In this document: piece by piece, positions 12,208 to 24,004 of the stretch | How the letters are laid out: each line of letters begins with the position of its first letter | Position numbering within the stretch: position 1 is the stretch's first letter | Origin: Trissonchulus latispiculum | Lineage: Eukaryota; Nematoda; Enoplea; Enoplida; Ironidae | NCBI GenBank assembly: GCA_030248195.1 | Contig: JASAND010018212.1 | Span: 124,001 to 188,000 of the forward strand | DNA length: 64,000 bases | Direction: 5' to 3' | Notes under the pieces: generated by a model | Databases searched by the model: none | Seen by the model: the letters and a program-made list of their open reading frames with translations, nothing else | Told to the model about the DNA's origin: nothing | Position numbers and translations under genes: made by a program

Positions 12208-12569
12208 TCTGATTTTGATCATCAAAACAGCCCTAATCAAGTCACAGAGCGAACGTGTTGTACACCAGCAAACACAAAAACCATACAAAGATATACAGAT
12301 ACGTACTACCTCGGTTGGCGCCACCACCAGCCACCGGGCCAGGGACCCATCCGCCAATTCGAGATCGATTGGATCGCTCATCTCAGTTCCGTTGCTGTTG
12401 CCCAATCTTCCGCATCTCATCACGTGTCAGGACCTTTTTCAGATCACAACGGTGACCGCCGATGTAAAACAATTTCGGCACTGAAACAATAAAAAATACA
12501 GTCAAAAAAGTAACAAATACGAAAACAATTTACAATACATGAGGACCCTCCACTTTATTTGAACTTAAG
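12208..12569 (-). repeat. Repeat R1, copy B (uninterrupted)
   Basis: Second copy of the family described at 8970-10205. It preserves the site where the CTGT-flanked element inserted in copy A. The exon-like core lies at about 12310-12480 on the minus strand. The open frames here reflect this core and are short. Confidence 0.6.
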
Positions 12570-13006
12570 CATCAATAATCGTACAAAGTTTAAGCAAAAT
12601 AACTTAAGTTTGGTTCACTTACAACAACATTTGTCTATCGGATCGAAGTCGTCAAAGCTGATAAAAGCGAAACCACGTCGCTTCGAGGGCCATATCACAA
12701 ATACTACCAGAGAAACAAAAACTAGAAAAAAGAAAAGAGCTAAAGTGGCTTACTTTAGGCCGCATCTGAAGGGGCCTGTGGAACCACCGTGAATCAAGGA
12801 ATCCGACAAGCCATTTCATTTGAAATAAAAGTTTTCACAAATAGAGCAGGATACAGATAGACGAAAGAAAACAATAACAATACTCTGCCTGCCAAGCAGA
12901 GCAGCACGTTAAAAAAATGACTGAAACCAAGCAGTTGAATATTCTGGGATATGCAAATTAGGTAGATAAATTGCACTTGCATTGGAAGGTATTTACAAAA
13001 GCTAAA
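12570..13006. other. Intergenic, no feature seen
   Basis: A 77-residue plus-strand open frame with many basic residues (12559-12792) shows no recognisable domain and is not called. Confidence 0.4.
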
Positions 13007-13075
13007 GCCGTGTATGGATTTGAACGATGACCGTCCGTTTAATGGGCGAGACGCTTAACACTTGCGCCACAGGCC
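13007..13075 (-). tRNA. tRNA-like sequence, probably degenerate (UAA-like anticodon loop)
   Basis: The minus strand has an A-box-like TGGCGCAAGTG and a B-box-like CGTTCAAATCC. The putative anticodon loop ATTAAAC would present UAA. The acceptor stem pairs GCC with GGC and TGT with ACA only with a bulge. It could be a decayed tRNA gene or the head of a tRNA-derived SINE. Confidence 0.4.
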
Positions 13076-13278
13076 TTTCAATTTTTGGATGCTTTGACAT
13101 ATACTAAAAGCGAACGAAAAGTCGAAACTACATAGAAAAAGAATTTATGTGCAATAATAGATACGGTAAAGAATGCGAATATGTTTGAGGGATTAAAACT
13201 CTCTAAAAATCAGTAAGCAAACTACTATGTTTTACTTTAGTTTACCAAAGATCCTTTAAGATAAATTGTGACAAATTG

Positions 13279-13358
13279 GGTTATAACTTCTCGTAGCTTA
13301 ACCGTCAAGGCTGCCGTCTAAGAATCACAGAGTCCTGGGTTCGACTCCCAGTAGGACC
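13279..13358 (+). tRNA. tRNA-like sequence, degenerate body
   Basis: A perfect B box GGTTCGACTCC lies in a T arm with a five-pair stem CTGGG/CCCAG. The acceptor GGTTATA/TAGGACC pairs at six of seven positions, counting one wobble. TAGC/GCTG can form a D stem, but eight bases instead of two separate it from the acceptor stem. No convincing anticodon stem exists, so the identity cannot be assigned. Confidence 0.4.
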
Positions 13359-14019
13359 TTAAATTTTCAAATTGGTTTTTCATAATGTTTACGGTAATAT
13401 TTACGATTTAGAGACCAGAAAAGTTAATCGACAACAATCATCAAAATTATGCGGAAAAGGGGGCATCTCCTAAGCAAATGTATATGCTTTCTTGTAACAG
13501 AAAAGGGGGCATTTCGTAAGGGAATTTAAAGACATTACAATAATCAATAATACGACATAATGGGACATTTAAAAAAGCCCCCTGCTAAAGTCTTATGTAA
13601 AAGCAGCCCAAATATTGCGAAAGCTAAGAAAATTTCAAACTTCGTCTGTCTTCCTCTTTTGTCTTTTGTTCTAAATTGAGGTCATGCCTAGTTAGAAAAG
13701 CGTCATACGTTTTCTGTTTTGCCTCTCCCAAACCAAATTTCTAATTTCAACCTTCCTTTTGTTCTGACTCCTAAATTTAATCGGTCTCTAATAGAAACTA
13801 GATTAGCACATCTATAAAACATAAAAAACGTCATAAAAATCAACATTTATACAGTACCACAAATAAAAAGCACTAAATTTTTAGTTTAGAACAGGAACAA
13901 CAAAGCTCCATGCTTGTAGCTTGAAAAGTCGACGCATGAAAGCCATTTTTCAAATGTGCGACGTTATCAAAAACTTTATAGGTAGATCGCGTAGCGAAGA
14001 GCTGTTGAAAAAATTATAA

Positions 14020-14084
14020 CCGCAAATGGGGTTTGAACCCACAGACTTTAAGGTCTCTTGCTCTAACCAATCGGCCATCCCGGC
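14020..14084 (-). tRNA. tRNA-like sequence, Leu(UAA)-like, degenerate
   Basis: The minus strand reads GCCGGGATGGCCGATTGG at the 5' side and GGGTTCAAACCCC in the T arm. AGAC/GTCT closes a loop CTTAAA with UAA in anticodon position, one base short of the normal seven. The acceptor stem has one mismatch and one wobble. There is no long variable arm as expected for tRNA-Leu. Confidence 0.45.
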
Positions 14085-14711
14085 TATAAAGAAACGCTAC
14101 AAAAAGACGCATATAAATGAATCCTAGGTTTGGAGATTTATTCCTTTTTTCTTTTTTTCTTTAAAATAGAACAATACAAGATATACCAAGAGAAGTAACT
14201 CAACAATTAGAATTATGAATAGTCTCTAAATTTTTAGAATCGATTTTAAATATTTTCTGTTTCTAATTATACCAACAAAAGTAACTCCACAATTAGAATT
14301 AAGTTTCCAGAATCGATTCTTAATCTTTTCTAGAATTAAGTTTCCAGAGTCGATTCTTAATCTTTTCTGTTTGTTCTTTTCCATTCGAACCTGTCTTTAA
14401 TTACTAGCGAGAAGATATGAGCAAACCCGTCAACTATGGTTAGGAGACTATAAAAAGCTTTATTCCATCTGCCATTTTCAGATCTGCCAAAACGCGTATT
14501 TTTAGGGTAAATTTTGCAAAATTTTTCAAAAATCTGCACATTTTTGACTCAAACTGTATGCCCCCGCAAAATCCCGGAGGAGGGGACTCCCCCAATCCAA
14601 ATTCCCGTTACACCTATGTTTATAACCATTTTTTCTAATTGTTTTTCGATGTCGGGGTGTGGGTTTAGTTTCCACAATCTGTAGCTTCGTCATAACTTAC
14701 TAAACGTTTCA

Positions 14712-14750
14712 ACCGGAAGTGGGATTCGAACCCCACTCGGCCACTCCGGC
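14712..14750 (-). pseudogene. tRNA pseudogene lacking the anticodon arm
   Basis: The minus strand joins GCCGGAGTGGCCGAGTGG directly to GGTTCGAATCCCACTTCC. The acceptor halves and D and T arm sequences are near perfect, but the anticodon arm and variable region are missing. It closely resembles the tRNA-like gene at 14809-14889, about 60 bp away. Confidence 0.7.
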
Positions 14751-14808
14751 ATTTAAGATATGGTGCAAAAAGTGGACCATAAATGTATAGTATAAACTAA
14801 AAATTTCA

Positions 14809-14889
14809 TCCGGAAGTGGGATTTGAACCCACGCTTATGTCGTCTGATGACTTCAAAGACTGCCACTTATACCACTCGACCATTCCGGC
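14809..14889 (-). tRNA. Class II tRNA-like gene (Leu/Ser type)
   Basis: The best tRNA candidate in the window. CCGGAA pairs with TTCCGG in the acceptor, GTGGG/CCCAC closes the T arm, the A box reads TGGTCGAGTGG and the B box GGTTCAAATCC. A variable region of about 12 bases follows the anticodon arm, as in Leu and Ser tRNAs. The anticodon stem is weak; the loop TTTGAAG would read UGA (Ser), while acceptor and arms resemble Leu(UAA). Function is uncertain. Confidence 0.55.
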
Positions 14890-15713
14890 GTTAAGAAAAA
14901 GTGTGCAAAAAGTGGACTATGAATGCAGTCTAAGGTTTGAATTAGTAGATCGAATCTTTGGCTGAATTTTGCTTTACTTTCTTTTTTCAACTTATTTGTT
15001 AGTTATTTCGTCTTGTTTGAGAATTTTACTTTTGTTATCTTCTTCAAATTCCCCAGTTTGAAAAAGCGACGCACGAGATCTATTTTCCAAATAAGCGACA
15101 CACGAAAAGTACTTACAGAAGCAATTTGAAAAAAGCGACGCACGAAAACTACCTATGTTAGAGGCAAGCGACACACAAAAGACTAGGCGAAAGCTGCCTC
15201 TAACAAAGACCTACATTTTGGATGGTTAACGGAGTCCAACGAACAAAATCACGCTCAACTCTGCTCAGAATGCATTAGCAAATAGCCGCGGTGATGTTCC
15301 CTTAAAGCGTGGTACAACGAAGCACAGTTTAGGTACCCCAAATGCAGGAATATGAATGAATGTGATTGGTTGCAACGTGCCTGGGCCTCCTAGCGTGGGA
15401 AATCCTGACCGTCACCTTGGCTGAAACGGATAAGCCTTGGTGGCACGACAGTGTTTGGAGGATTTCCCCGGCGCACCCGGGAACTGCCTTTCTGCTCTGT
15501 CTAGAGCAGACAGAATGAGCAAATCAGGGCACTAGATCTCAGCCCAGCTCGATAAATTCAAGCTATCAAATGACAAGTAAACTGTCAACTCATTAGAAAA
15601 CTGCATACTACAGGCTAAGCATTTTGCTAAAATCTAAAAACGTGCAAATCTTTATTGCAAATGCAATTATGCTTCCATGTTTTGTTATCTTAAGGCTTGA
15701 AATATTTATTGAC
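14890..15713. other. Intergenic; GC-rich structured block at 15220-15540
   Basis: The block 15220-15540 is clearly richer in GC than its surroundings and holds possible hairpins, e.g. CTGCTCTGTCTAGAGCAG. I compared it from memory with SRP, RNase P and spliceosomal RNAs and found no signature. It could be an unrecognised RNA or a repeat fragment. Confidence 0.35.
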
Positions 15714-17081
15714 TCACATTTCGGTCCTGAATAATCGTTCCGCTACCAGTAAGGGCACCTCCATGACGTCTGGCATGGTCAGTGAGCTCTGTGGCTCTAT
15801 CTTGATATCGTCGCCAGTGTTGAACCTGCTCCGGTCTGCAGATTCTTGAATCCTCCTCACCTCGAAAATAGGTTGTCCACCGATTTCCGAAGTCCACTTC
15901 TGGCCTTCATATATCATTTGAACGAAAACGGAGTGTATGCTATGGAACTTTTCTTGCTTGGCTTGACGCGGCAGGCTACAACAGAAAGCGAAAATATTTT
16001 GCTTCAGCTGAGATATCAAGGATATTGCTGAAACCAATTCATGATTCAGTTCCACAGCTGCACTTCCAGCATGGAACTTACTAACATATAAACAGAAGCA
16101 AACAGAACAACAAACAAACAAAAATAATATTAGTATGTACAAACCACGTACTGACAGTTGTTCCACAAAAGACCGTTGAACAGAGGGGTAGTGACAGTTA
16201 GTACTGTTGCTGTAAGAACTGTCATAACAGCATCCCTTTCGTTCACATGCCTCTTTTGATATGCCTAAAATGTTATAAACAAATAAGTGACCAGATCACA
16301 CGGACTTCAATAAGAAGTGTTTCAATAAAAAGCTAGTTGTAGGGGTCGCTTCTCCGTTTCCACTTATTTGGCCCCATCAAAAATGTCTCCTATTGTTGTT
16401 GTCACTGCCAGGCTAAGTGGCTAAGAGGCGTTAACCCTAGTCTCTCCCTGTCACTCACAGCTTGTATGGTGCTAGTACTTTCGAATAGCAGCGTTTACGA
16501 AATAGCTAGGAAGAAACGATTGGAAATGTAAACGCTTGTAAATGCTTGTAAACGCAAGGCCAGCTAGTCACTTTTCAATATGGAGTTAAAGTTTTTAATC
16601 TTTCTCTAAAACAAAAGCACGTACGAACCTTCCTTATGTACTTCAGTTATTGTCGACTTCTTACCAGAGTATCCGCAGTCCGCTCGATTTTCCGGATGAG
16701 CTTTACACATTGACGAGCATAGTCAACATAGCATTGTTTCACGGTTTCTGATCCATCCCAGCTGCATCTGCTGTTTATGCAAGCGTCCTTGGTGATACCA
16801 TAGTAGCCACAGTCTACACGAACGTACGGGGTCACCTCGCGACATCCGTCCAACTGGTCTTGTGCTACATTGTTGTAGTAGGAATTTGTGAACCAGGTGT
16901 GATCTTGCCAACAACATCCCCTGGCTTCACAATCGTGCTGGTTGATTCCGTTTCATCCGCAGTCTTCTCGGTACTTTGGGCTGATATCGCAGTACTGCTG
17001 CAAAGCTATCGCTGGTGCTGATAGAATCACTGCAGACAGCAAGAAAAGCACAATATGGAATTGCATGTCGGACTGCAACAT
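15714..17081 (-). pseudogene. Three-trefoil membrane protein gene, copy 1 (disrupted)
   Basis: A start at 17081 or in-frame at 17066 opens a signal peptide (FLLSAVILSAPAIA), followed by trefoil domain 1 (CDISPKYREDCG ... GCCWQD), domain 2 (CREVTPYVRVDCGYYGI) and domain 3. Domain 3 is split by an intron at 16265-16664 (GTAAG...TTTTAG) whose joining gives DCGYSG/ISKEACERKGCCYD. A hydrophobic segment after it (GLYILILFLFVCCSVCFCLY) makes a type I membrane protein. Lesions: in-frame TGA at 16955-16953, codon 38, at the aromatic position after DCG; two extra bases near 16697 that shift domain 3 relative to domain 2; and Cys to Ser in domain 2 (RCSWD). A second intron (16081-15976) is plausible; without it the frame runs to 15714. 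Trefoil domains bind mucin-type glycans or occur in glucosidases; the ligand here is unknown. Confidence 0.65.
16265..16664 (-). other. Predicted intron inside trefoil domain 3
   Basis: On the minus strand the donor is CTG/GTAAGA and the acceptor CATTTTAG/GC. Removing it restores an unbroken trefoil signature across the junction, with phase 1 on both sides. The same splice signals are present in the second gene copy (24061-24476). Confidence 0.75.
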
Positions 17082-17143
17082 GAATTAAAATAGTCTATTT
17101 TCAAAATGCTGCTTTGCAGCACAGCACTAGCATATTTCGTTAA

Positions 17144-18111
17144 GGTGGTGATTCCTTTTGGAGACATCAACTTTGAACCCTTATTACTCATTCATTACTT
17201 AGAGTTAGGAAGCTATTTTTATATAAAAATGGAGCTTAACATTTTCTCTTTCTTAAGAATGGAATGGAACTAACTTCACGTTTCGGAAACTATTTTACCG
17301 TATTTTTGAAGTACTTTAATTTTCCAGATTTTTTGCAGACTAAACTAAATTTTTTCGTGAGGCATCGGCTAGATCATTCGGTTCCAGTATCAAATAACTG
17401 GGGACCCTTTTTTAATTATCATGAAATCACTCTTCGTTATGAAGAAATTAGCTAAACTGTTTACGCAACCTGGATTTTGCCTGCTTTTCCAAACTTTGGC
17501 AAGCGGCCACTTTAGCTAGAAAGCAGCAATAGGGGCAATTAAAAAAGAGTCCCTGTTTATTTTTGTGTAAAACACGTCCACTAAGTGACGATCCTCTACC
17601 TTGCATAGTAAATGCTATACAATCGCTGGAAAAAATTTGGTCATGTTTTTGGAAAAACTACATTTTTTGTGATAGCAGCTCACGGGATAGCAGTTGAAAG
17701 ATTATCATGCCTAGGATTATCGGCCTCGACGAGACCTTCATATCGACACCCTTAGTTTAATTTTACGGCTTGTGTAGCTCAAGAAATCGTAGATTATTCG
17801 ATTGCTGCCAAAATGACAAGTTTTCAGCGCCAAAATGAGAAACTCGGCTATATCTCACAATAGAGAAGAGTTAGAAAGTTGCTTCCAAAAGCAAAAATGT
17901 AGAACGCCACGAGCTCGTTCAAATAAGTATAATCATAACTATGCAGTTGCTGCTCAACTGTCAGAAATTAGCAAAAACCGTCCTGAACGGAAATCTCGAA
18001 CTTTTGAAGCGGGATTGCGCGGAGGGTGTTAGAACTGCAAACGAACTTATTTTGGAAAGTTTCATCAAATTTCCTTCAACCAACAATATGTGCCCAAAAG
18101 GAATCACCACC
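17144..18111. mobile_element. Complete TTAA-flanked inverted-repeat element (family T1), 968 bp
   Basis: Inverted termini GGTGGTGATTCCTTTTGG and CCAAAAGGAATCACCACC are flanked by TTAA at 17140-17143 and 18112-18115. The duplicated region at 24945-24948 has a single TTAA, so the insertion happened after that duplication. Other copies are at 1-375 and 48526-48766. No transposase is visible. A TTAA target is characteristic of piggyBac-like (also Kolobok) transposases acting in trans. Confidence 0.92.
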
Positions 18112-18115
18112 TTAA

Positions 18116-18424
18116 ACTGCAACTGTGCTGTTGTATTGTGATACAGTGTGTACAGCTACATTTGCAATGGCTGCATTTAGTTATTTTTCTTTTATGACGG
18201 TTTATTAAATATTATTCTTATCAACAAAGCAGGAGACGTGCCGAAAACGTAATGATGGGATAAGTTATTGTTTAATCATAATGGAAATGCTTTCAATTCC
18301 AACTCCAGCTCAAATTCGTTTCAATTACAAAAAAATTGATCGACGATTAGAAATGGTGGAGCAGCCACTATGCAAAAGTGGTTGAAGCTGTGAAAACTCT
18401 GACACTATTTTAGGTGGAAGGGCT
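18116..18424. repeat. Downstream part of the trefoil segmental duplication, copy 1
   Basis: AAACTGCAACTGTGCTGTT, ATTTAGTTATTTTTCTTTT and GACGTGCCGAAAACGTAATG match 24949-25230 with scattered differences and a short insertion in the other copy. No gene here. Confidence 0.7.
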
Positions 18425-19398
<974 letters not shown>

Positions 19399-20648
19399 GT
19401 AGAGTAATAGGAAATGTTAAAATAGCTCTACCGTATTGTGGTCCTGCTGTTGGAAAAGTTTGCGAAATGACTCTCTGTAGGGGTACCGCCAGCAAAATTA
19501 AAACTTACCAATAAACTATACTGTATTTTTGCCAACGTCTACAATAACGTTTTTTATGTTAGCGATAGCGACCGCGATGTTTACGTCGCATTCCTTTTTT
19601 TTTATATTTTCCCAAAACTCCCTAAAAATATCTAAGATTATTTTGACGCAATTGTTGTAAATGTTATGTCAAGTCTGGCAAGATAGATGATGTATGCCAG
19701 GTGATGCTAACGAAACATGTTTTCCAGACTTGTTTCATGAAGTCAGGCAGTTGTGATTTGAGTCGGCCTATACTTTGGGGCTCTCAGCTTCCAAAGATCG
19801 TCTTTTCATTTAAAATCCTTTAAATTTCATTAAAGGCTCGAACTTTTTTATTTCTAAAAATTCCTAACATGTTTTGACTTAAACCAATAAATGTAGGCGT
19901 TGGCTTCTATTATTTAATGCTTCTAACCTACCCTCTTCCTCTTCCATATTGCGGGGTTGGCCCCTTTCTCTTATTGATTGCATTTTCCGCAAGCCAAATC
20001 TCACCTTTATACTTATTTTCCCTCCCTCCCCTTCGTGTATGTTTCGTTAGCATTTTCCCAGGCTGAACCCTTTTATTACGTCCCCCAGCGTCAGCCAGTT
20101 TTTATTCGCTTTGTGTTAACTTCTAAACCGCGCCAGGATCAGCTGCCTGAATCATTTCCGGTCCCTTCATAAATTTTGTCCTGCTTTGACCATCTTCTCA
20201 GTTGCCTGTTTGTGTGGTGCCTTCTTGTATAATTTTGTGCGGTTCCTTTTTACTGTGTCCCCTATTTATTATTTTGCAGTTGGGTTGCCCACTAATTGCA
20301 TCTGCCCCTACCTTGGGTAGCCCAGGTGGTTGGTTGTATTAATTCTGCTCGCTGTACTTTTATAGATCAAATATCTCTGTTGTCTTTAGTTTTACTTTAC
20401 AATTTTTGATAACTTTTAATTGATTCTGATCATGGAGCCGCCTGGACTAGAACTAGAACTAGAACAAGAACTCCATCCGAAAGTCCTCAGGTTTGCGTCC
20501 ATTGCGCCTGTCCTAAGCAGTGGAGTGGAGCTCTGTAGTTTTATTCCCGGCTAACCCATTATACGTTGACTGAACCGATCCATCACTTGCTCAATTTTTT
20601 GAAAATAACACATACAACACTTTACCAAGTATACCTAATTGAAAGAAT
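19399..20648. other. Intergenic, no gene supported
   Basis: Contains a pyrimidine-rich stretch with several CCCTCC words (19930-20035). A 64-residue frame at 19978-20172 has no recognisable domain. The last part is the 3' flank of channel gene D1. Confidence 0.4.
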
Positions 20649-22230
20649 TCAGACCATCAAATTGTCAAAGTACGCTAGTCTCATTAAACTGATACAGTAA
20701 TACACGATTTGACCCAGCGATAAAAGAGATGCTCCCAAGAATAATGATAATATTCCTCCAATGCTGCTTACGAATGATGAAGTAGAGTACTCGTAGTATT
20801 CCTCGTACTTCAGTAAATAACGATAGGCTGGTTGAATAGTTAAGGCAATATTCGGCTCATGTCCAAGCATCAATTCGTCAGCAAACACTACACTGTATTT
20901 CTTATTGCAGGATGGGATCATGCATTTCTTGTTACAATCCTCCTTTTGTTTCTTGCATTGCTGTTGTCTGCTGACGTTGACAGGAGCTGCCATACTTGTG
21001 TAGTCGCAAGCCGTTGCCAACGAGCAGTTTAGTTCGAAGCTACAAATGGTGCAGTTGTAGAGACATGACATGCTTTTGTGATAGCATATATCACTACACT
21101 TCTTCGGATCGTGGTATGCTGTATCGTCGTTCATACAGACTGAGTCTGATTTGCTCATATCAGTGAATTGTTGTGGTGCAAACATATACACGTCGTATCC
21201 TGATCCTGGTCTGATCGACATTCTGTAGTCGTCAACGTGGTTGGGAAAACTCATCCAGATGGTATTGTATGTGTCCCTTAGAAAAATCATAAGAGTCAAC
21301 TTCGAGACTTCCGACACAGTAGCATTCAGTAGTATTCGAGAGCAAAAGCAATGTTTCTTGTTCTCTATGATCTCGATGCTAACAAAAGACTGTATTTCAG
21401 ATTTCGGATCTATACGTCGATAAGCTGTACATGCATCTACAAGAAAGCTTGAATTAAGCATTGTTGTCAGCCTTCCATGAGTTCTGATATAATCATTTAT
21501 TTTCCTTTGTAATGACATTTTGTCCGTATTGTATATGAAGCTACCGTCCAACCGCACGTATTTGCACTCATCCACCGACCGGTTTTTTTCCAGAAATTTA
21601 ATGCAATCTAGTGGTAACGCGAATTCTTCTTCTGACAACAGTAGACTCATTAAGGATTCTTGGTCACTGGCATTCAGTGCCTTGTAAGACACGGTCTCAA
21701 AACTATCTATTGAAACGCCTAACCTTGCTGCCAAAGCATGCTTGTTAGTAATCCAGAAGTACCAACTTCCGTTAACAGTTGCAACTAATCTATGAATATA
21801 ATCATCGGATTTATAGTTTGCCGAGTAATCAAAATCTACCAGATCTACGTTAGACATGTAACGCCAGTAATGATATTCTCCAAACGTTAGTTTGGAGCTA
21901 ATAATGGCTTGCTCCACAATGGAAAGATTGTGTTTCTACTATATCAGCACGTATGGTGAAGTCAGTCAGTTCTTGGCAAAGCGATAAAGTTGGAAAAGCT
22001 GGGTCTCCTTCAATTGACATACGGTACGAAGTTTGTTGTTGGATGAAGCTTTCAATATCTGCTTGCAACATGAAGCCCATTAAAACTAAAGAGCCGAGTA
22101 GAAAACATATCCAAATTGGTTTTGCCCATCCTACTTCTTCGGTGATTAGTTCGCTGATTCCATGTAAGGTGGTATGCTGTACATATCTTTGCAGTAGCTT
22201 TTTTTGTTCTCTTCTATGACTTCTGCTCAT
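20649..22230 (-). pseudogene. DEG/ENaC-type sodium channel D1, frameshifted
   Basis: Transcribed leftwards from an ATG at 22230 (MSRSHRREQ), aligned with the starts of the other copies; a further ATG lies eight codons upstream. The N-terminal part has the gating motif LHGISELI and membrane segment 1 (PIWICFLLGSLVLMGF). Near 21914-21918 the frame changes: compared with FTCIEQ of the paralogues, one GT of a GTGT is missing at FHC/VEQ. The second part is open to the end and carries the Cys-rich ectodomain (CLYNCTIC), membrane segment 2 with GGILSLFLGASLLSLGQ and the C-terminus AYFDNLMV. A single 2-bp deletion is the only break I see, so it is a young pseudogene, a polymorphic null or a sequencing error. 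No introns. Confidence 0.85.
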
Positions 22231-22254
22231 GACTATGATGCTATCGGAGAGCAA

Positions 22255-23999
22255 ACAGTGCCAATTTAACCAGCCACTGCTTCAAGACAGAAAATTCTAA
22301 AGTAGCTTAAAATTTTAGCACTACAATGTCGACCTCAGTCTCAGTCTCATTAACGAGATTAACGTGAACCGGGATACTTATGGTTGCTACAGAAACTGCC
22401 ATATTTAACAAAAATACAAATGCGATGGGCTTTGCGAAACATAGCATAGTTGAAACATAAGCATTGGATAAGGAGGGATGGGGGAATTCTACCAAGAAAC
22501 ATGTTTTGATCAAGCGAAGGGGAAACGATTCAGGGTTGCTTCTAAATTTTATGATAGACTGATGTCTGATATGAGATAATCAATTATAAGTGATAGAGAA
22601 TCAATTCGCAAATTGCAGCTATTCGCATATGTCAGTATAAATTTTCTTTCTTTCTTTCTTTTATTTCTTTCATTCTTTTATTTCGTTCTTTATTTGAATT
22701 TCTTTGTTGTCTGCTAACGATGATAGACAGACAAGCCTATAAAGTTACACACAAAGATCAAAATGTCAAAATAAGGGTCTCCTCAAAGAAAAAACGATGC
22801 AGGGTGCCCGTTACAAGTCAAAGGTTAATGCAACCAAGACGACTGCTGCTTAATTAATGGCAAAGTTATTACAATTATTGAGATTATTTCTGGAAACCTT
22901 TCTATCATTTTCTTCCACATTCCTTCTTTTCTTTCTTTTTCTTTTGTTTCTTTCTTTTTCTTTTGTTTCTTTCTTTAATTTCATTCTCTCTTTCTTTCTT
23001 TCTTTCTTTTCTTTAAACTGAAATAAGCGAATAGCTGTATAAACATATTGCTTTTAATTTTCCTTTCTGTTCTTTTAATTATTATGAGTTTTGTGACTTT
23101 CAACCTAAAAAACTTCAATGTTACTGTCGAAACTTGAATATTTTGCATGTTTTGATTACATGAAGTACCATTGTTTTGGGTGAAACAATAGAAACTTGCG
23201 ACTGTATGTTTTTCAATTTCTCAATTTAAACAATTTGCATCTCAAGAAACACAAAGGGAGCCAGTTATTTTCTTGGTATTTTCAATTGACAATCAAACTT
23301 GTGATCTTATAAGTAAACAACATCAGTAAAGATGGAATGCAATCACCAGGAAACATGGTGAGAGGCTGTAAAATAGTGACGGCTATGAATAGTTAGAGAG
23401 ATCATTAAATGTAATTTTCACGCAATCAAGAAGAGAAACTGACCACCTAGCAATTTTGGCTAACCATAGGGAACCGGGACAAGGGGGGTCTGGATACCTA
23501 TTGAGAATGCTCGGTAAATTAAGCATTCGTAATTTAGAAATTCTAAATTTTATCAGAAAGAAACAAAGTATGGATCAAAAAATTTGTTATATTTTGTATT
23601 TTCGCTTTTCAGCGCGGTCATTGTGTTTTCTAATAAATTTGTTTTGGAACCATGGAGCTGCAAATTATGCTAAGCTTCAATTAGATACTTTAATTTTACT
23701 TAACGCTTTCAATAATTTCACTTAACGTTTTCAAAAACATTAACTTCAGTAAGGCTAGAACTAGACTTAACTTCACTAGACAGTCAGTCTCTAGACTTGA
23801 AAGCAGTTATTAAGTTTGGCTGTCTAAAAGATAAAACTTTGGACTCAAAAATTGGTCACACATTACTCAAGCTGAGATAACAATCTCACTAATCTAACAC
23901 CATGAGGCAAACATCCCTGACTCTAATAACCGCGACACAATATGGATTTGATGTATTAATATTCTGCATTATTCTCAGCAATAGGAAACCCCCGTTATT
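22255..23999. other. Intergenic with pyrimidine-rich tracts
   Basis: TTTCTTTCTTTC tracts lie at 22638-22705 and 22905-23012. No gene supported; the interval also contains the presumed promoter of D1, without a recognisable element. Confidence 0.5.
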
Positions 24000-24004
24000 A
24001 CTTT

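Noticed and set aside
12157..12423. 88-residue minus-strand frame MMRCGRLGNSNGTEMSDPID...
   Set aside because: Lies in repeat R1; the second copy does not keep the full frame, so an independent gene is not supported.
15220..15540. Possible SRP RNA or another conserved structural RNA
   Set aside because: The expected helix-8 GGAA loop motif and other family signatures are absent; only general GC-richness and hairpins remain.
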